Source: Rhynchopus sp. YZ270_cl-10 | Taxonomy: Eukaryota; Euglenozoa; Diplonemea; Diplonemida; Diplonemidae | NCBI GenBank assembly: GCA_964035575.1 | Contig: OZ037927.1 | Span: 744,001 to 808,000 of the forward strand | Direction of reading: 5' to 3' | DNA length: 64,000 nt | Position numbers and translations under genes: made by a program | Part shown: piece after piece, positions 21,407 through 30,150 of the stretch | How positions within the stretch are numbered: the first letter of the stretch is position 1 | How the letters are laid out: every line of letters begins with the position of its first letter | Notes under the pieces: model-generated | Databases searched by the model: none | Told to the model about the DNA's origin: nothing | What the model saw: the letters and a program-made list of their open reading frames with translations, nothing else

Positions 21407-21652
21407 AAAATGGGGGGGGAAAAAAAAAAAAAAAAAGTTCTGCTGAGTGGTTCAGACCCGTTCTACCTGTCAAAAAAGCTCAGGAGAAGAAGATATGGAG
21501 AGGTGAGTGCTCAAACGTCCCAAAAAAGTCAAAATCGGGCGTTGGTAAAAAAAAAAGTTGCGTACCGTGCGCCTGCGGCGCAAGCATGTACCCCACCAAC
21601 GTGGACCATCAACAGAATATTTTCAAAATCGGAAATCCTAGCGGAGAGCCTG

Positions 21653-22100
21653 TTCTGCATTCAAAAACAAAAAAAAAGGTGAAGTTGATAGTGCAAAAAC
21701 GCCCTCTGGGACGCAGGTACTGACACTCAGGGCAGCACTCCGTGGATTTTTTTTTCGAACCCCCGGAGTGTTGCGTTTGGGAGTTACCTACAGGGGCACT
21801 GTAAGCAGGCACACAGTCATTTCACTATCCTGACTGGGAAGGGGTGATAGCATGGTTTAAAGAGCTCAAGAAAAGAAAAGTTTATAAGATGATCCTAAGC
21901 CTCTCGTGCTTAGTCACCTTAAGAAAAAACACGTGTCCTGGAACACGACACTGCGCGTCTGCTGAAAAAAAAAGGTGGGGATTTTTTGTGTTTTGTTTCT
22001 TTTTTTTTTGAAAAATTGTTGGAGTAGTGTAGTTGCCTCGGCTGTATTGCCACAGTTTTTTTTTTTGTGTCAAATCTCCTTTTCTTTTTTTCTCCTCCTT
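21653..22100. other. Intergenic: S1 unit and PA2 unit
   Basis: After the TTCTGCAT duplication comes an S1 unit (about 21675-21835), then a fragment of the TATAAGATGATCCTAAGC repeat (about 21880-21925), then a PA2 unit (about 21995-22062) that ends about 40 bp downstream of the TPR gene stop. Confidence 0.6.
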
Positions 22101-23201
22101 TCAACACACCGCCACCTTCGCTGCCTCCACGCCATAGTCCTTACAGGGCACCCTCATTGTATTCCTCTGCCGTGCCTCCCCTCCAAGAGGGCAGTGACTC
22201 GCTACCCAGGGAGGCTTATGGAGGGAAGTTCCTGCAGTACTTGTCGCACCACCACCTCCTCCTCCTCCTCCTCCTCCCCCCCCTCCACCCCTCGCCGGCG
22301 CGGATACAGGACGCAAAATGCCTGCTGCGCCAGTGGAGTACCTTCTGGAAAGAACTGGAGACAGCGCTGCAGCCTTTTGCGTGGTAGGGATGAGCAGCGA
22401 CGCCACCGGCGTTGCCGACCGCCTTGCTGCACGAGACATCGCCCGCAGCTTCTCCTTCGCTTTTAAACCATGAGCCTTCGTGTACGCATCCGCAAACCCT
22501 ACACGAAACCTCTCACACAGAGGATGCCCCTCACCGACAGAAAGATACGCCAAATGAAACGCCTTTCTGTACCCTTCCAACGCTTCAGACGTCTCCCCTA
22601 CCTGCTCCTGACACGCTGCAATGTTGTACAGACACATCGCCTGGAGGGTCGGATACTGCATTTCCCTTGCCCCTTCTGATTCTAAGGAAAGACATAAAGT
22701 TAACGCATTTTGCGCTGCTTCCAATCCTTCTTTTGCTCTTTTATTTGCTGCTAATAATGCGGCCAACGACAGCAATGCCGACACCCGACTCTCCACTCCA
22801 TCGTGATGAGGATGGGCACACAGCTGCGCCGCCTTTTGTGCGCAGATTAATGCCGCCTTTTTTCGGTTTACCTTATCATAATAGCAGGCTAATGCGCTTT
22901 GGGTCGTCGCTCTCGCACGGAGAACCGCATTGCTTGACGGAATGGTTCCTTGACGCAGCAACAACAACGATGCTTCACCCAACCGTCTCGCCCTTTCATA
23001 CATCTCCACCTGCCCTGACCCAAGCATCTCTAACGCCATGGTACTGCAGACCCCCGCTATCGCAACCTTCTCCTCGACAACAGGGCCAGCCGTGTCGTCC
23101 GCGTACTGTTCCTCGAGCTGCCTTAAGAGACGGAGACGGTTTTGCAGGGAGTCTTCCTTCTCTGCAAAGGAACTTTCAGTGGTGGGATTCGCATCCTTCA
23201 T
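22101..23201 (-). CDS. TPR-like helical-repeat protein, 366 aa
   Basis: Residues about 20-250 form paired amphipathic helices with TPR-style Ala/Tyr/Leu spacing (for example QAMCLYNIAACQEQVGETSE and ALACYYDKVNRKKAALICAQ), suggesting a protein-binding scaffold with about five repeats. There is no enzymatic motif, signal peptide or membrane segment. The C-terminal 110 residues are basic and low in structure, and contain a long Gly run (about 304-320) encoded by an imperfect GGA/GGC microsatellite whose length probably varies. The start is the first ATG of the frame at 23201, ten bases after an A-run. Lies 595 bp downstream of the TBCC-domain gene on the same strand. Function unknown. Confidence 0.75.
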   Translation of the reverse strand: MKDANPTTESSFAEKEDSLQNRLRLLRQLEEQYADDTAGPVVEEKVAIAGVCSTMALEMLGSGQVEMYERARRLGEASLLLLRQGTIPSSNAVLRARATTQSALACYYDKVNRKKAALICAQKAAQLCAHPHHDGVESRVSALLSLAALLAANKRAKEGLEAAQNALTLCLSLESEGAREMQYPTLQAMCLYNIAACQEQVGETSEALEGYRKAFHLAYLSVGEGHPLCERFRVGFADAYTKAHGLKAKEKLRAMSRAARRSATPVASLLIPTTQKAAALSPVLSRRYSTGAAGILRPVSAPARGGGGGGGGGGGGGGATSTAGTSLHKPPWVASHCPLGGEARQRNTMRVPCKDYGVEAAKVAVC

Positions 23202-23796
23202 GTTTTTTTTTGTGTAAATGAAATAAAAGAAAAAGTTTAGAAGATGATCCTAAGCTCTCTCGTTGCTTAGTCACCTTAAAACAGGGGGTTAGGTGTAAAT
23301 AGAGGGCGGGGGAGAAGGAGGAGGAGGAGGGAGGAATGCTGGCTTTTTTGGATGAAAAGAAGAACAGTGAATTTGATGCGAGGATTTGGGAAGACAAGAA
23401 GAGAAGGGTTTTGATTTTCTTTTTTTTTTTCTCTCTCTTTTTTTTCGCGTTATGTGGCTTTCATTCGTCATATTCTAGAGTCTCAGAGATGAGCGTGCAT
23501 TTAACGCACAAACAAAAAAACGTTGAAAAATTTTTTTTAGAAAATATAATATGGGTAGGTCTAACAGCCTCCACCCAAAAAAAGGCTTTTCCTGGAGGTT
23601 TATCTTCATCGGGGGTCTACTGGGGACAGTATTATTTTTCTTTGATAAATTGTTGTAGTGTAGTTGCCTCGGTTGTGTTGCCACAGTTTTTGTGCAATCT
23701 CTACTGTATCTCCACTGTTTTTTTTTTTTTTTCGTATATTTCTAAAATGATCGAAAAAAAAACAGTCTTTTTTTTTTCAGTTCTTTTTTTAGTACT
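23202..23796. other. Intergenic between TPR and TBCC genes
   Basis: Contains the TAGAAGATGATCCTAAGC repeat (about 23235-23280), a CTCC-rich stretch (about 23310-23335), T-runs, and a PA2 unit (23640-23712) about 85 bp past the stop of the TBCC gene. No gene seen. Confidence 0.55.
23640..23712 (-). repeat. PA2 unit (short poly(A)-ended repeat), representative copy
   Basis: On the plus strand: T-run, TGATAAATTGTTGTAGTG, TAGTTGCCTCGGTTGTG, TTGCCACAG, then CTCCACTGT. Read on the minus strand it ends in AATTTATCA plus an A-run, like a short retroposed RNA. Other copies: about 1465-1545, 8222-8290, 21995-22062, 49733-49790; looser ones at 7950-8015 and 14080-14130. All have the same orientation as the host genes. 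Three lie just past host stop codons. Confidence 0.65.
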
Positions 23797-26253
23797 TTAT
23801 TCCTCCCCAGAAACAAACTGCAGCACTTCCTTCGTCGCCTCGTCTAGCGAAGTGACGTCTATACGCATCCAATCCAACGGCGCCAGGGTGTGGTACGTTT
23901 TGTTCATATCCTTCCGTAATGTGGGGTCTTCAATCTCCGCGAAATGCACAAGGTGTTGTATGGTATTCGCAAGCGCCTGGGGCAGACACGGTGCAGGGTG
24001 CCCCTCTATACCCAACTCCGTTATCGCTGTGGGGATTGGATTGCGCAACGTAAAGGTCGAATTCGACACCGTTTGAACATGAAACCACACATTCGGCATC
24101 TTCGCTGACAACCCCGCCCTTTCAAACAAATCATCCAACCTAGGAATACTCAACGTCCACGGCGTCACCAACAGATCGGTACAGCTCTCTGCTATAATCG
24201 GCTGCGTCGTCCATACATGCAAAGTAACATTATGACACCCTCTTAACCGCACCCGAGGGGAGCACACAAACACTACACAGTTCTGCAGACCCACCAATAC
24301 TGTAGTGTCAGCGCAGACCCCTAGCATAAGAGAGGATTCTTTTACGTCTTCGATGAAGGTCGATCTGGTCCAGTCTGCGACTACTACACTGCAGGCCTCG
24401 CAGTTGCTGACACCCAAGGAGCTGCCGTTGCAGGCGGGGTGAACCTTTGCGATGTATTGCCCGACACACCCTGCGGCACTACTGTGTGTCTGTGTCCCCT
24501 CGTACAACCTCCTCGACGCACGGTGTCGCAACGGTGACAGCACTGTCGCCCCTACCCCTCCAATCCGCAATGCAGTTGCCGGATGCTGTTCTGCTTCCTG
24601 CCTTGCCGCTCTCCTCGGGCTCGCCACCTCTAGTGGCGCATCCATCCCATGTGGCGGTGCTACTCTACGAAACTGAGGCGGGCTTAGTGGAGTAACGCTT
24701 ATACTATTTAACCCTCTCTGACTGCTTGGGGTAATGACAACTTGAGAAGGAGAATTCGCGGGAAGGGGGGTAAAAGGTTCTGGGTGGTTTTGTTCCGGCG
24801 GAGGCAACGACGCAGGGAATGGAAGCACCATTTGGAGAACCGCATCGTCAGCTACGATCCCCTTCGGAAGCTCGGAGAGAAGATCCACTTCATCAAAATT
24901 TCCAACAAAACTGTGTACCACCGCCCTTCCTACCCCGTCTTTAGGAAGATCCATTTCTGTTACAACATGCGGTTCCTTCAGGGTAACATCAAAGCGGCTA
25001 AGATCATTCGCCTCCTTCGCCGCATTCTCTCTTCCAGGTGGCAGGCCAGAATCACACCATAACCCCGCCAATCCGATAAACGCTAGTGTATACGGCATTA
25101 TCTTAACCCCACCACACATTTCTAACAGAGGCGGCAAACAGGTATAACACCGGAGCACGACATTGCTACAGCCTCGAAGAGAAATCTGCATGGCAGGTAC
25201 CCAGACAACGCTGTTATGAGTGTCGATGATGCGCAACGACTGCGCGACAGGGCCGAGGTATAACACCGAACCCCGCATATTGCAGACAGTGGTACAACGG
25301 GATCGGTCCAGGACCGCAAGCTCGGCGTTTTCGATGTGCTCTATGGTCAGATCCCTGCCTGATACGGTGCCTGCTTCTCTTAGAATTGCTTCATTTGTTA
25401 TACCAGCGATGTACGTATCAGCAACACTCTTTGTTACCGCGGAGGCGGAGACAACAGCAACCTCCTCCTGTAGTTGATGGTCGATAGGATGTGGTGTTTT
25501 TGGAGAATGCTCGCTTGGTGCACCATGCCGTCCTGTTCGTGCCAAATCCAACGGAGGAACCGAAAGCGATGCAAACGGCAGAGCCCCTCCCGTATCAAAC
25601 AGAAACCCAAAAGGAAGCGGGGTAAACGCACTGTCAGGCACTGTCTCCTTGGTTTGCAACGAGGAGGAGGTGTACGGAACCCAAGAAGGGTCCGTGGTGG
25701 TCACACACAGTCTTTTTTTAAAGGAGTGCAAAGTGTTTAGATAGGGCAGCGCTGGCCCTGCGAGGACCGACATGATAAGACGGTCGGAATCCCGGTGTCG
25801 CAACTGCGCGCCGGTTCTTCCTGGAATTGCAGCGCCTTTCAAAAAATTGTACGACCACCCATCGCCTATTGTGAACAGACCTAAATGAGGTGAATCTATT
25901 GAAGCAAATGCATGAAGAGAAGTTCCTTGCGCCAGAGCATTTGGAGTATCAGCAAGAAGCCCTGCAGCATAGCGCGCAATAAGCCCACCAACCCCATGGG
26001 CTGCAAAGGAGATTCGTGTAGGTGCATTTCCTGCAAGCCCTGAAACGTGCAAAAGACTCACAATATCCTGGCAAAGCCGCCTTCCTGCCGCGTCAATCCC
26101 ATCATACATCCACCCCACATGCCGGCAGCAGTCAGAGTGCAGCACGGTACATCTCCCTTGCAGATCTGCCACCAATCTCTCTAACCCTAACCCTACACAG
26201 CCAGGACCACTCACAACCACGACCAAATGGGCACCGGTCATATGACGGCACAT
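23797..26253 (-). CDS. Serine-less DUF676-type alpha/beta hydrolase fused to two TBCC/C-CAP domains, 818 aa
   Basis: Residues about 8-225 follow the DUF676 (ROG1/FAM135) lipase-like fold: VVVVSGPG, ISFAAHGVGGLIARYA at 82-97 and SIDSPHLG at 118-125. The nucleophile elbow, normally GHSxGG, reads AHGVGG, so the catalytic serine is glycine and hydrolysis is unlikely. Residues about 305-400 and 610-705 are two beta-helical TBCC/C-CAP domains, each with the family pattern 'hydrophobic-GPV/C..., LRGC.N..L, ...MPYTL / VTPWTL'. TBCC-family domains act on or bind small GTPases and tubulin cofactors, and occur at basal bodies in TBCCD1-type proteins. The central 400-600 is Pro-rich linker. Start: first ATG at 26253, with a second Met four residues on. 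Fusion confidence is good; biological role is unknown. Confidence 0.82.
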   Translation of the reverse strand: MCRHMTGAHLVVVVSGPGCVGLGLERLVADLQGRCTVLHSDCCRHVGWMYDGIDAAGRRLCQDIVSLLHVSGLAGNAPTRISFAAHGVGGLIARYAAGLLADTPNALAQGTSLHAFASIDSPHLGLFTIGDGWSYNFLKGAAIPGRTGAQLRHRDSDRLIMSVLAGPALPYLNTLHSFKKRLCVTTTDPSWVPYTSSSLQTKETVPDSAFTPLPFGFLFDTGGALPFASLSVPPLDLARTGRHGAPSEHSPKTPHPIDHQLQEEVAVVSASAVTKSVADTYIAGITNEAILREAGTVSGRDLTIEHIENAELAVLDRSRCTTVCNMRGSVLYLGPVAQSLRIIDTHNSVVWVPAMQISLRGCSNVVLRCYTCLPPLLEMCGGVKIMPYTLAFIGLAGLWCDSGLPPGRENAAKEANDLSRFDVTLKEPHVVTEMDLPKDGVGRAVVHSFVGNFDEVDLLSELPKGIVADDAVLQMVLPFPASLPPPEQNHPEPFTPLPANSPSQVVITPSSQRGLNSISVTPLSPPQFRRVAPPHGMDAPLEVASPRRAARQEAEQHPATALRIGGVGATVLSPLRHRASRRLYEGTQTHSSAAGCVGQYIAKVHPACNGSSLGVSNCEACSVVVADWTRSTFIEDVKESSLMLGVCADTTVLVGLQNCVVFVCSPRVRLRGCHNVTLHVWTTQPIIAESCTDLLVTPWTLSIPRLDDLFERAGLSAKMPNVWFHVQTVSNSTFTLRNPIPTAITELGIEGHPAPCLPQALANTIQHLVHFAEIEDPTLRKDMNKTYHTLAPLDWMRIDVTSLDEATKEVLQFVSGEE

Positions 26254-26302
26254 AACCCCCCTATAGTTTTTGTGGTGATGTTTTTTTTTTTTGAAGAGAG
26301 TT

Positions 26303-26410
26303 CCACCTGATTTTTACCCCGCGTAAAGGCGCGTAAAGGAGCGTATAGGCCAAACCCCACCCATTTCCCCCAGCCTTTACACGCCTCTTCGCGGGGTAAA
26401 AATCAGGTGG
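26303..26410. mobile_element. Palindromic MITE-like element, 108 bp
   Basis: Arms CCACCTGATTTTTACCCCGC and its complement, and internal GCGTAAAGG / CCTTTACACGC pairing. Same family as 8770-8887. It sits 50 bp upstream of the TBCC gene start. No target duplication is clear. Confidence 0.75.
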
Positions 26411-26950
26411 GAATTTGAGAGGAAAAGAAGAAGATCTCTTTTTTATTCAACATCAAAATACAAGAAAGCAGGGGTAAGGTTTTCGTTACAAAAAAAAAGG
26501 AGTCAAAAAAAAAGAAAAAAATATGTGTTGATATAGACAGGAAGTAGTCGATACAACTTCGAGGCAAGTTTTGAGGAATCTAACAAAAAAAGAACAAAAT
26601 GTAACATTTTTTTTAAACACTCCTCACTATCTAATAACTCTAAACAAATTTGTGGTTTGGGAAACTGTTGCCTGCAATTCAACCTCTCATCAATGCTAAA
26701 GGAAAAAACGATGACTTGAAATACAAAAAAAGCCCTCTCGTGAAACAGTGTACCTTTAATAAGCGGTACACCGGGGGGGTGGAATCCCAAACCATTGCAT
26801 TTGGGGAAGAAAAAATAAAGGTTGACTTGAAATACAACAGCCCCTCTCGTGAAACAGTGTACCTTTTACAATGACCCGCTGTACCGGGGACCCTATGCAG
26901 TCCTACAATCCATTTTCGTGGTTTACATCTAAAGAACCCTGTTACCTCCT
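26411..26950 (+). repeat. Intergenic with two adjacent S2 units
   Basis: S2 units begin at about 26708 and 26823 (each GACTTGAAATACAA, then CCCTCTCGTGAAACAGTGTA). The second runs to CAGTCCTACAATCCATTTTC and GTGGTTTACATCT, ending 12 bp from the stop of the coiled-coil gene. No gene in this stretch. Confidence 0.65.
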
Positions 26951-28516
26951 TCATCGCGACACCGCAGCCAGCCTTGCCCGGATCGATGCGAGAGAGTCCG
27001 CCATGGGGTCTGTTTTGACCTCCCTTTCGTCCCTCCTGCGTGGTGGTGAGTACCGCCGTTCCTGCTTCATTGTGCCTGAGAGGGGAGACGCTGGGATACG
27101 TGGTGCCCGCACACCTATTGCCGACCGCGCCGGCTTTGCACGAAAGTAATCTTCGTCAGCAGGAGAATGGTGTGGGGGCGCTGTGGGGGAGCGTTCGTGG
27201 TGTTCTCTCTCGGATACAAAGCGTTCACGAAGGGCGACGGCTGCGGTGCGCTCACGGAGGTGGCCTAGACGCTCGTAGGCATGTTGCTCTGAGTCGCGGA
27301 CTTCTTCTAGTCCATTTAACGCAGTATTCGCCACCTCATGTTTCTTCGCAAGAGAATAGCCAGCATCGGCAAGCTCCTCCTCCGCCCTCCTCACCCGGTC
27401 CTCCCTCCTCTGCAATTCTTTATCCTTTTCCCGCGAGACCCGCATTTTCATTTCCAAATTTGCGTCGATTTCTTCGTTTTGTGCTTCCCTCCGTTTCATC
27501 TTGGTTGCCCACTCATCCAACCTCTCTGCGGCGCGTTGTGAATGCTCGGTGTCAGCCTGGCTCTTTTCGGCCCCTTGCTGCTCTCTTTCGCGAAGTTGTT
27601 GTTCTCTTTGCAGAATCGCGTCTTCTCGGGTGTTCAAAATGGCAAGACGTTGTGCGGTGGTTTGCTCTAATGATTCAACCTCATCGCTTCGCGCAATGAT
27701 CTTATTGTTATCCCTCAGAATATGTGCTTCACGTTGTGACAGATCTTCCTGCATTTCCGCAATTCTATGACGCGTTTGGTTGAGCCTTTCTTCCTGCAAA
27801 GCTACGGAAGATTCTCTGTCTGCAAGCTTTTGCATTTTCGCTTCAACCTCTGCTTTTATACGATGCTCGAACGCCGTCAAATCCCCTTCCTTTTCAACAA
27901 AAGATACGTGCCGTTCTGTTGCCCGCTGTTCTGCTATTCTCATCTTCTCTTCAAGCTGTATAACCCTTTGCTGCCGTTCTTCGAGCTCCCGGTCTTCGCT
28001 TTGAAGCTGCCGATACTTCGATTTGAGAATATCCTTTTGCCGCATCATCTCTTCCGTCAACGCTTCAAGCTGTGCCTCGCGGCGGGCTGCATCTGATTCA
28101 CGTTGCGACACATTACGTTCCCTCTCCACCATTTCATCCTCCGTCTCCCTAATCGCCTGCAGCGTCAACGCACCATCTTGTTGATCCAACTTTCGTACCA
28201 CATTTTGCGCCTGACGTTCCGCCATTTCGACCTCCCTTGCCAATAAGTCTGCTTCTCTTTCATCGGCGGCACGTTCACGTTGTTCGATCCCTGAGGTTCG
28301 GGTGTGCGCTTCTCCGGTACGTAGTGCGGCAACCTCATGTGCCGCAGCCTGTGCCGGGGTAGCAGGAACACCACTACTCCCAAAACCGCGAATAGAAGCA
28401 GCAAGGTTGATGGAAGGTGTCGGGGGGGTAGGAGGCCCTGGGGCGAACAAATCGGTTGGTGGTGGGCCGGTGGGGTCGGTGTTGCCTTGGTTGAAGTAGG
28501 CGGCGGTGAGGCTCAT
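26951..28516 (-). CDS. Long coiled-coil protein, 521 aa
   Basis: Residues 1-55 are Pro/Gly/Ala-rich. About 70-440 is a nearly continuous coiled coil with very high Glu/Arg/Gln content and recurring REREA/EER patterns. The C-terminal 90 residues are Pro- and Arg-rich and end in a short basic helix (DSLASIRARLAAVSR). No catalytic or membrane motif. The chosen start is the ATG at 28516; an upstream in-frame TTG is not needed. A CAG lies about 24 bp upstream. Likely structural (cytoskeleton or flagellum associated), but that is a guess from composition only. Its 3' flank is an S2 repeat. Confidence 0.75.
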   Translation of the reverse strand: MSLTAAYFNQGNTDPTGPPPTDLFAPGPPTPPTPSINLAASIRGFGSSGVPATPAQAAAHEVAALRTGEAHTRTSGIEQRERAADEREADLLAREVEMAERQAQNVVRKLDQQDGALTLQAIRETEDEMVERERNVSQRESDAARREAQLEALTEEMMRQKDILKSKYRQLQSEDRELEERQQRVIQLEEKMRIAEQRATERHVSFVEKEGDLTAFEHRIKAEVEAKMQKLADRESSVALQEERLNQTRHRIAEMQEDLSQREAHILRDNNKIIARSDEVESLEQTTAQRLAILNTREDAILQREQQLREREQQGAEKSQADTEHSQRAAERLDEWATKMKRREAQNEEIDANLEMKMRVSREKDKELQRREDRVRRAEEELADAGYSLAKKHEVANTALNGLEEVRDSEQHAYERLGHLRERTAAVALRERFVSEREHHERSPTAPPHHSPADEDYFRAKPARSAIGVRAPRIPASPLSGTMKQERRYSPPRRRDEREVKTDPMADSLASIRARLAAVSR

Positions 28517-28929
28517 TTTTTGTTGTGTCGACAATCACCTGCTAGTGCAGGATCTTTTTTTTTTTGAAAACTTTTGGTTGTTTTAGTGTAGACACCCGAA
28601 GATGAACTATATTTTTTTTGTGTCTTCCACCTAATTTTTTTTTGACCCGAGTTTGGCAGTGTTTAGTAGAGGGATTGCCCCTTTTTTTTGAAAGTTTTTA
28701 CCTTTATCTCCAACTGTTTTTTTCTGGAGGAGGTAATGGATTTTGGAGGGAAAGGAAAAGGGAGGGGAGGGGAGGGGAGGGAGGGGGAGACAACGAAGGA
28801 AAATAAAGTGCGGGAGGTAGTGGGTTGCTCTTTCTTTGGAATTGGGCGTGATACAAAAAAGGGGTGGGGGAAAGCGGGGGAGGAGTATGTGGGATATGTG
28901 TTGCTGCTGTTGGCTGTTTGAAAAAAAAA

Positions 28930-29063
28930 AATAGTGTCGCTTTGTCGTTCCGTCACCCCCCCCTTCTTGTAGTTGTGTGATGCGTTGACGCTTCCACACA
29001 CACTATCTCTCACCTGTTGGGTTGGTGGTGTGAACGACTTTCCGCTCGCAAAGTAGTGTGCGT
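28930..29063 (+). repeat. D1 dispersed repeat, copy 2
   Basis: Matches 3522-3690: CTTCTTGTAGTTGTGTGATG, CGTTGACGCTTCCACACACA, CACCTGTTGGG and GCAAAGTAGTGTGCGTTAA, followed directly by an S2 fragment. Lacks about 25 bp of the other copy. Confidence 0.7.
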
Positions 29064-29241
29064 TAATAAAGAAATTTGACTTGAAATACAAAGCCCTCTC
29101 GTTGACAGTGTACCTTTTGGTGCGTGAAGGGGGAAAAAAAATCTGGATCACAAAAAAAAACCACAAAAAATTCACCGGAACACCACACAGCTAGCCTGAT
29201 TGTGAGGTACTACCCCCGTCGCCATAAAAAAGGCGAATTTC

Positions 29242-29353
29242 CAGGGCGTTCGCCCCGGGGCGAAAAATATTTTTTTTCGTTAAAAAAATCTTTTCCTGAA
29301 AAAATGACATTTTATTTCGCCCCAGGGCTTCGCCCCACCGGGGCGAAACCCTG
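29242..29353. repeat. GC-rich palindromic element, about 112 bp
   Basis: Ends CAGGGCGTTCGCCCC and GGGGCGAAACCCTG are imperfect inverted repeats; nested CGCCCCGGGGCG and CGCCCCACCGGGGCG palindromes lie at the two sides of an AT-rich centre. The CAGGG ends recall hAT elements, but no 8-bp duplication is present. Single copy in this window. Confidence 0.5.
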
Positions 29354-29997
29354 TATAAATAAATAAATAAATAAAAAAAGGGGGGAAAAAAAAAAAAAAA
29401 GAGAGAGAGAGATTTCTCCCCACCACCCTGTAGACCCCCCCGGAGGGGGGGTCGTAGAGGGGTGTCCACTGTACTCAAAATCATCCGCAAACCCGCCTGC
29501 CGTGAGAGGAAGTTTCCCCAGCACTCCCGCTCGCTCCTCAATCCTGCAGTCTGCTGAAGGTGTACCGTACCCCCTGTTATAGAAGGTGTCACTGCTCGTG
29601 TCAACTCTACTTTCAACGGCAGAGAGTTGAAAATAATCAAAATAAGGATGAAGTCTCATATGACAGATGCCTCTCTTGTACATCTGTTTGATTAAACAAC
29701 ACAAAGAGACCCTCAGTGAGGGGGGATTGATGAAATTCTCCATCGTTTTGCTGGTTTTAGTATCAGGAAAGTTCAGCTGTAATATCACTTGTGCTGGGGA
29801 AGGGATCACGCGCAAATCGCAAATTTTTTTTGACCATTCAGTACCAGGGATTCACCCCACGAACTAACTTCTCTCCGGCGGGAAAATTTTTTTTGACCTA
29901 TTTTAAGCACTAGTAAAAAAACGAAAATTTCGGGGTTTTTGGCATTTCGCCACGATCAGGAAAAAACGATGGCGATAGCGAACGCCCTGCGAATTTC

Positions 29998-30150
29998 TGT
30001 ACAAAAAAAAAAAGTGAAGTTGATAGTGCAAACGCCCTCTGGGACGCAGGCACTGACACTCCGCGGGTTATCGAACCCCGGAGTGTTGCGCATGGGAGTG
30101 GTTTACAGGGAAGCTGGTAAGCAGGTATACAGTCATTACCCCACACCCTG
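29998..30150 (-). repeat. S1 SINE-like unit, representative copy
   Basis: On the minus strand: CTGCTTAC-AGCTTCCCTG, then CACTCCGGGGTTCGATAACC, CGCGGAGTG, then CTGCGTCCCAGAGGGCG, TTTGCACTATCAACTTCAC and a T-run. CACTCCG...CGGAGTG with an inner GGGTTCGATAACCC makes an acceptor-plus-T-arm-like double hairpin that includes a B-box-like GGTTCGAT. Copies: 10472-10515 (part), 10805-10945, 21675-21835, 30715-30825, about 61545-61640 (diverged). A related form with GGCGGTTCAATACC lies at 33670-33715, 35795-35850, 42815-42870 and 45455-45510. No clear A box was found. Confidence 0.6.

Larger units (their letters stand above)
17976..21652 (+). mobile_element. hAT-type MITE, copy 2, interrupted by a hAT transposon
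   Basis: Left part 17976-18035 (60 bp) and right part 21415-21652 (238 bp) add up to 298 bp, the same as the other two copies. The whole is flanked by the exact duplication TTCTGCAT (17968-17975 and 21653-21660). The hAT element entered at AAAATGGG. Copies 1 and 2 are in opposite orientation, 106 bp apart, with a PA1 unit between them (about 17908-17967). Confidence 0.92.

Noticed and set aside
28517-28534. TTG start for the coiled-coil gene, and TTG at 57904 for the two-exon gene
   Set aside because: An ATG six codons later is available in the first; an upstream exon with ATG explains the second.
29312-29815. Minus-strand frame of 167 codons
   Set aside because: Runs into low-complexity and palindromic DNA, no recognisable domain, no acceptor site.
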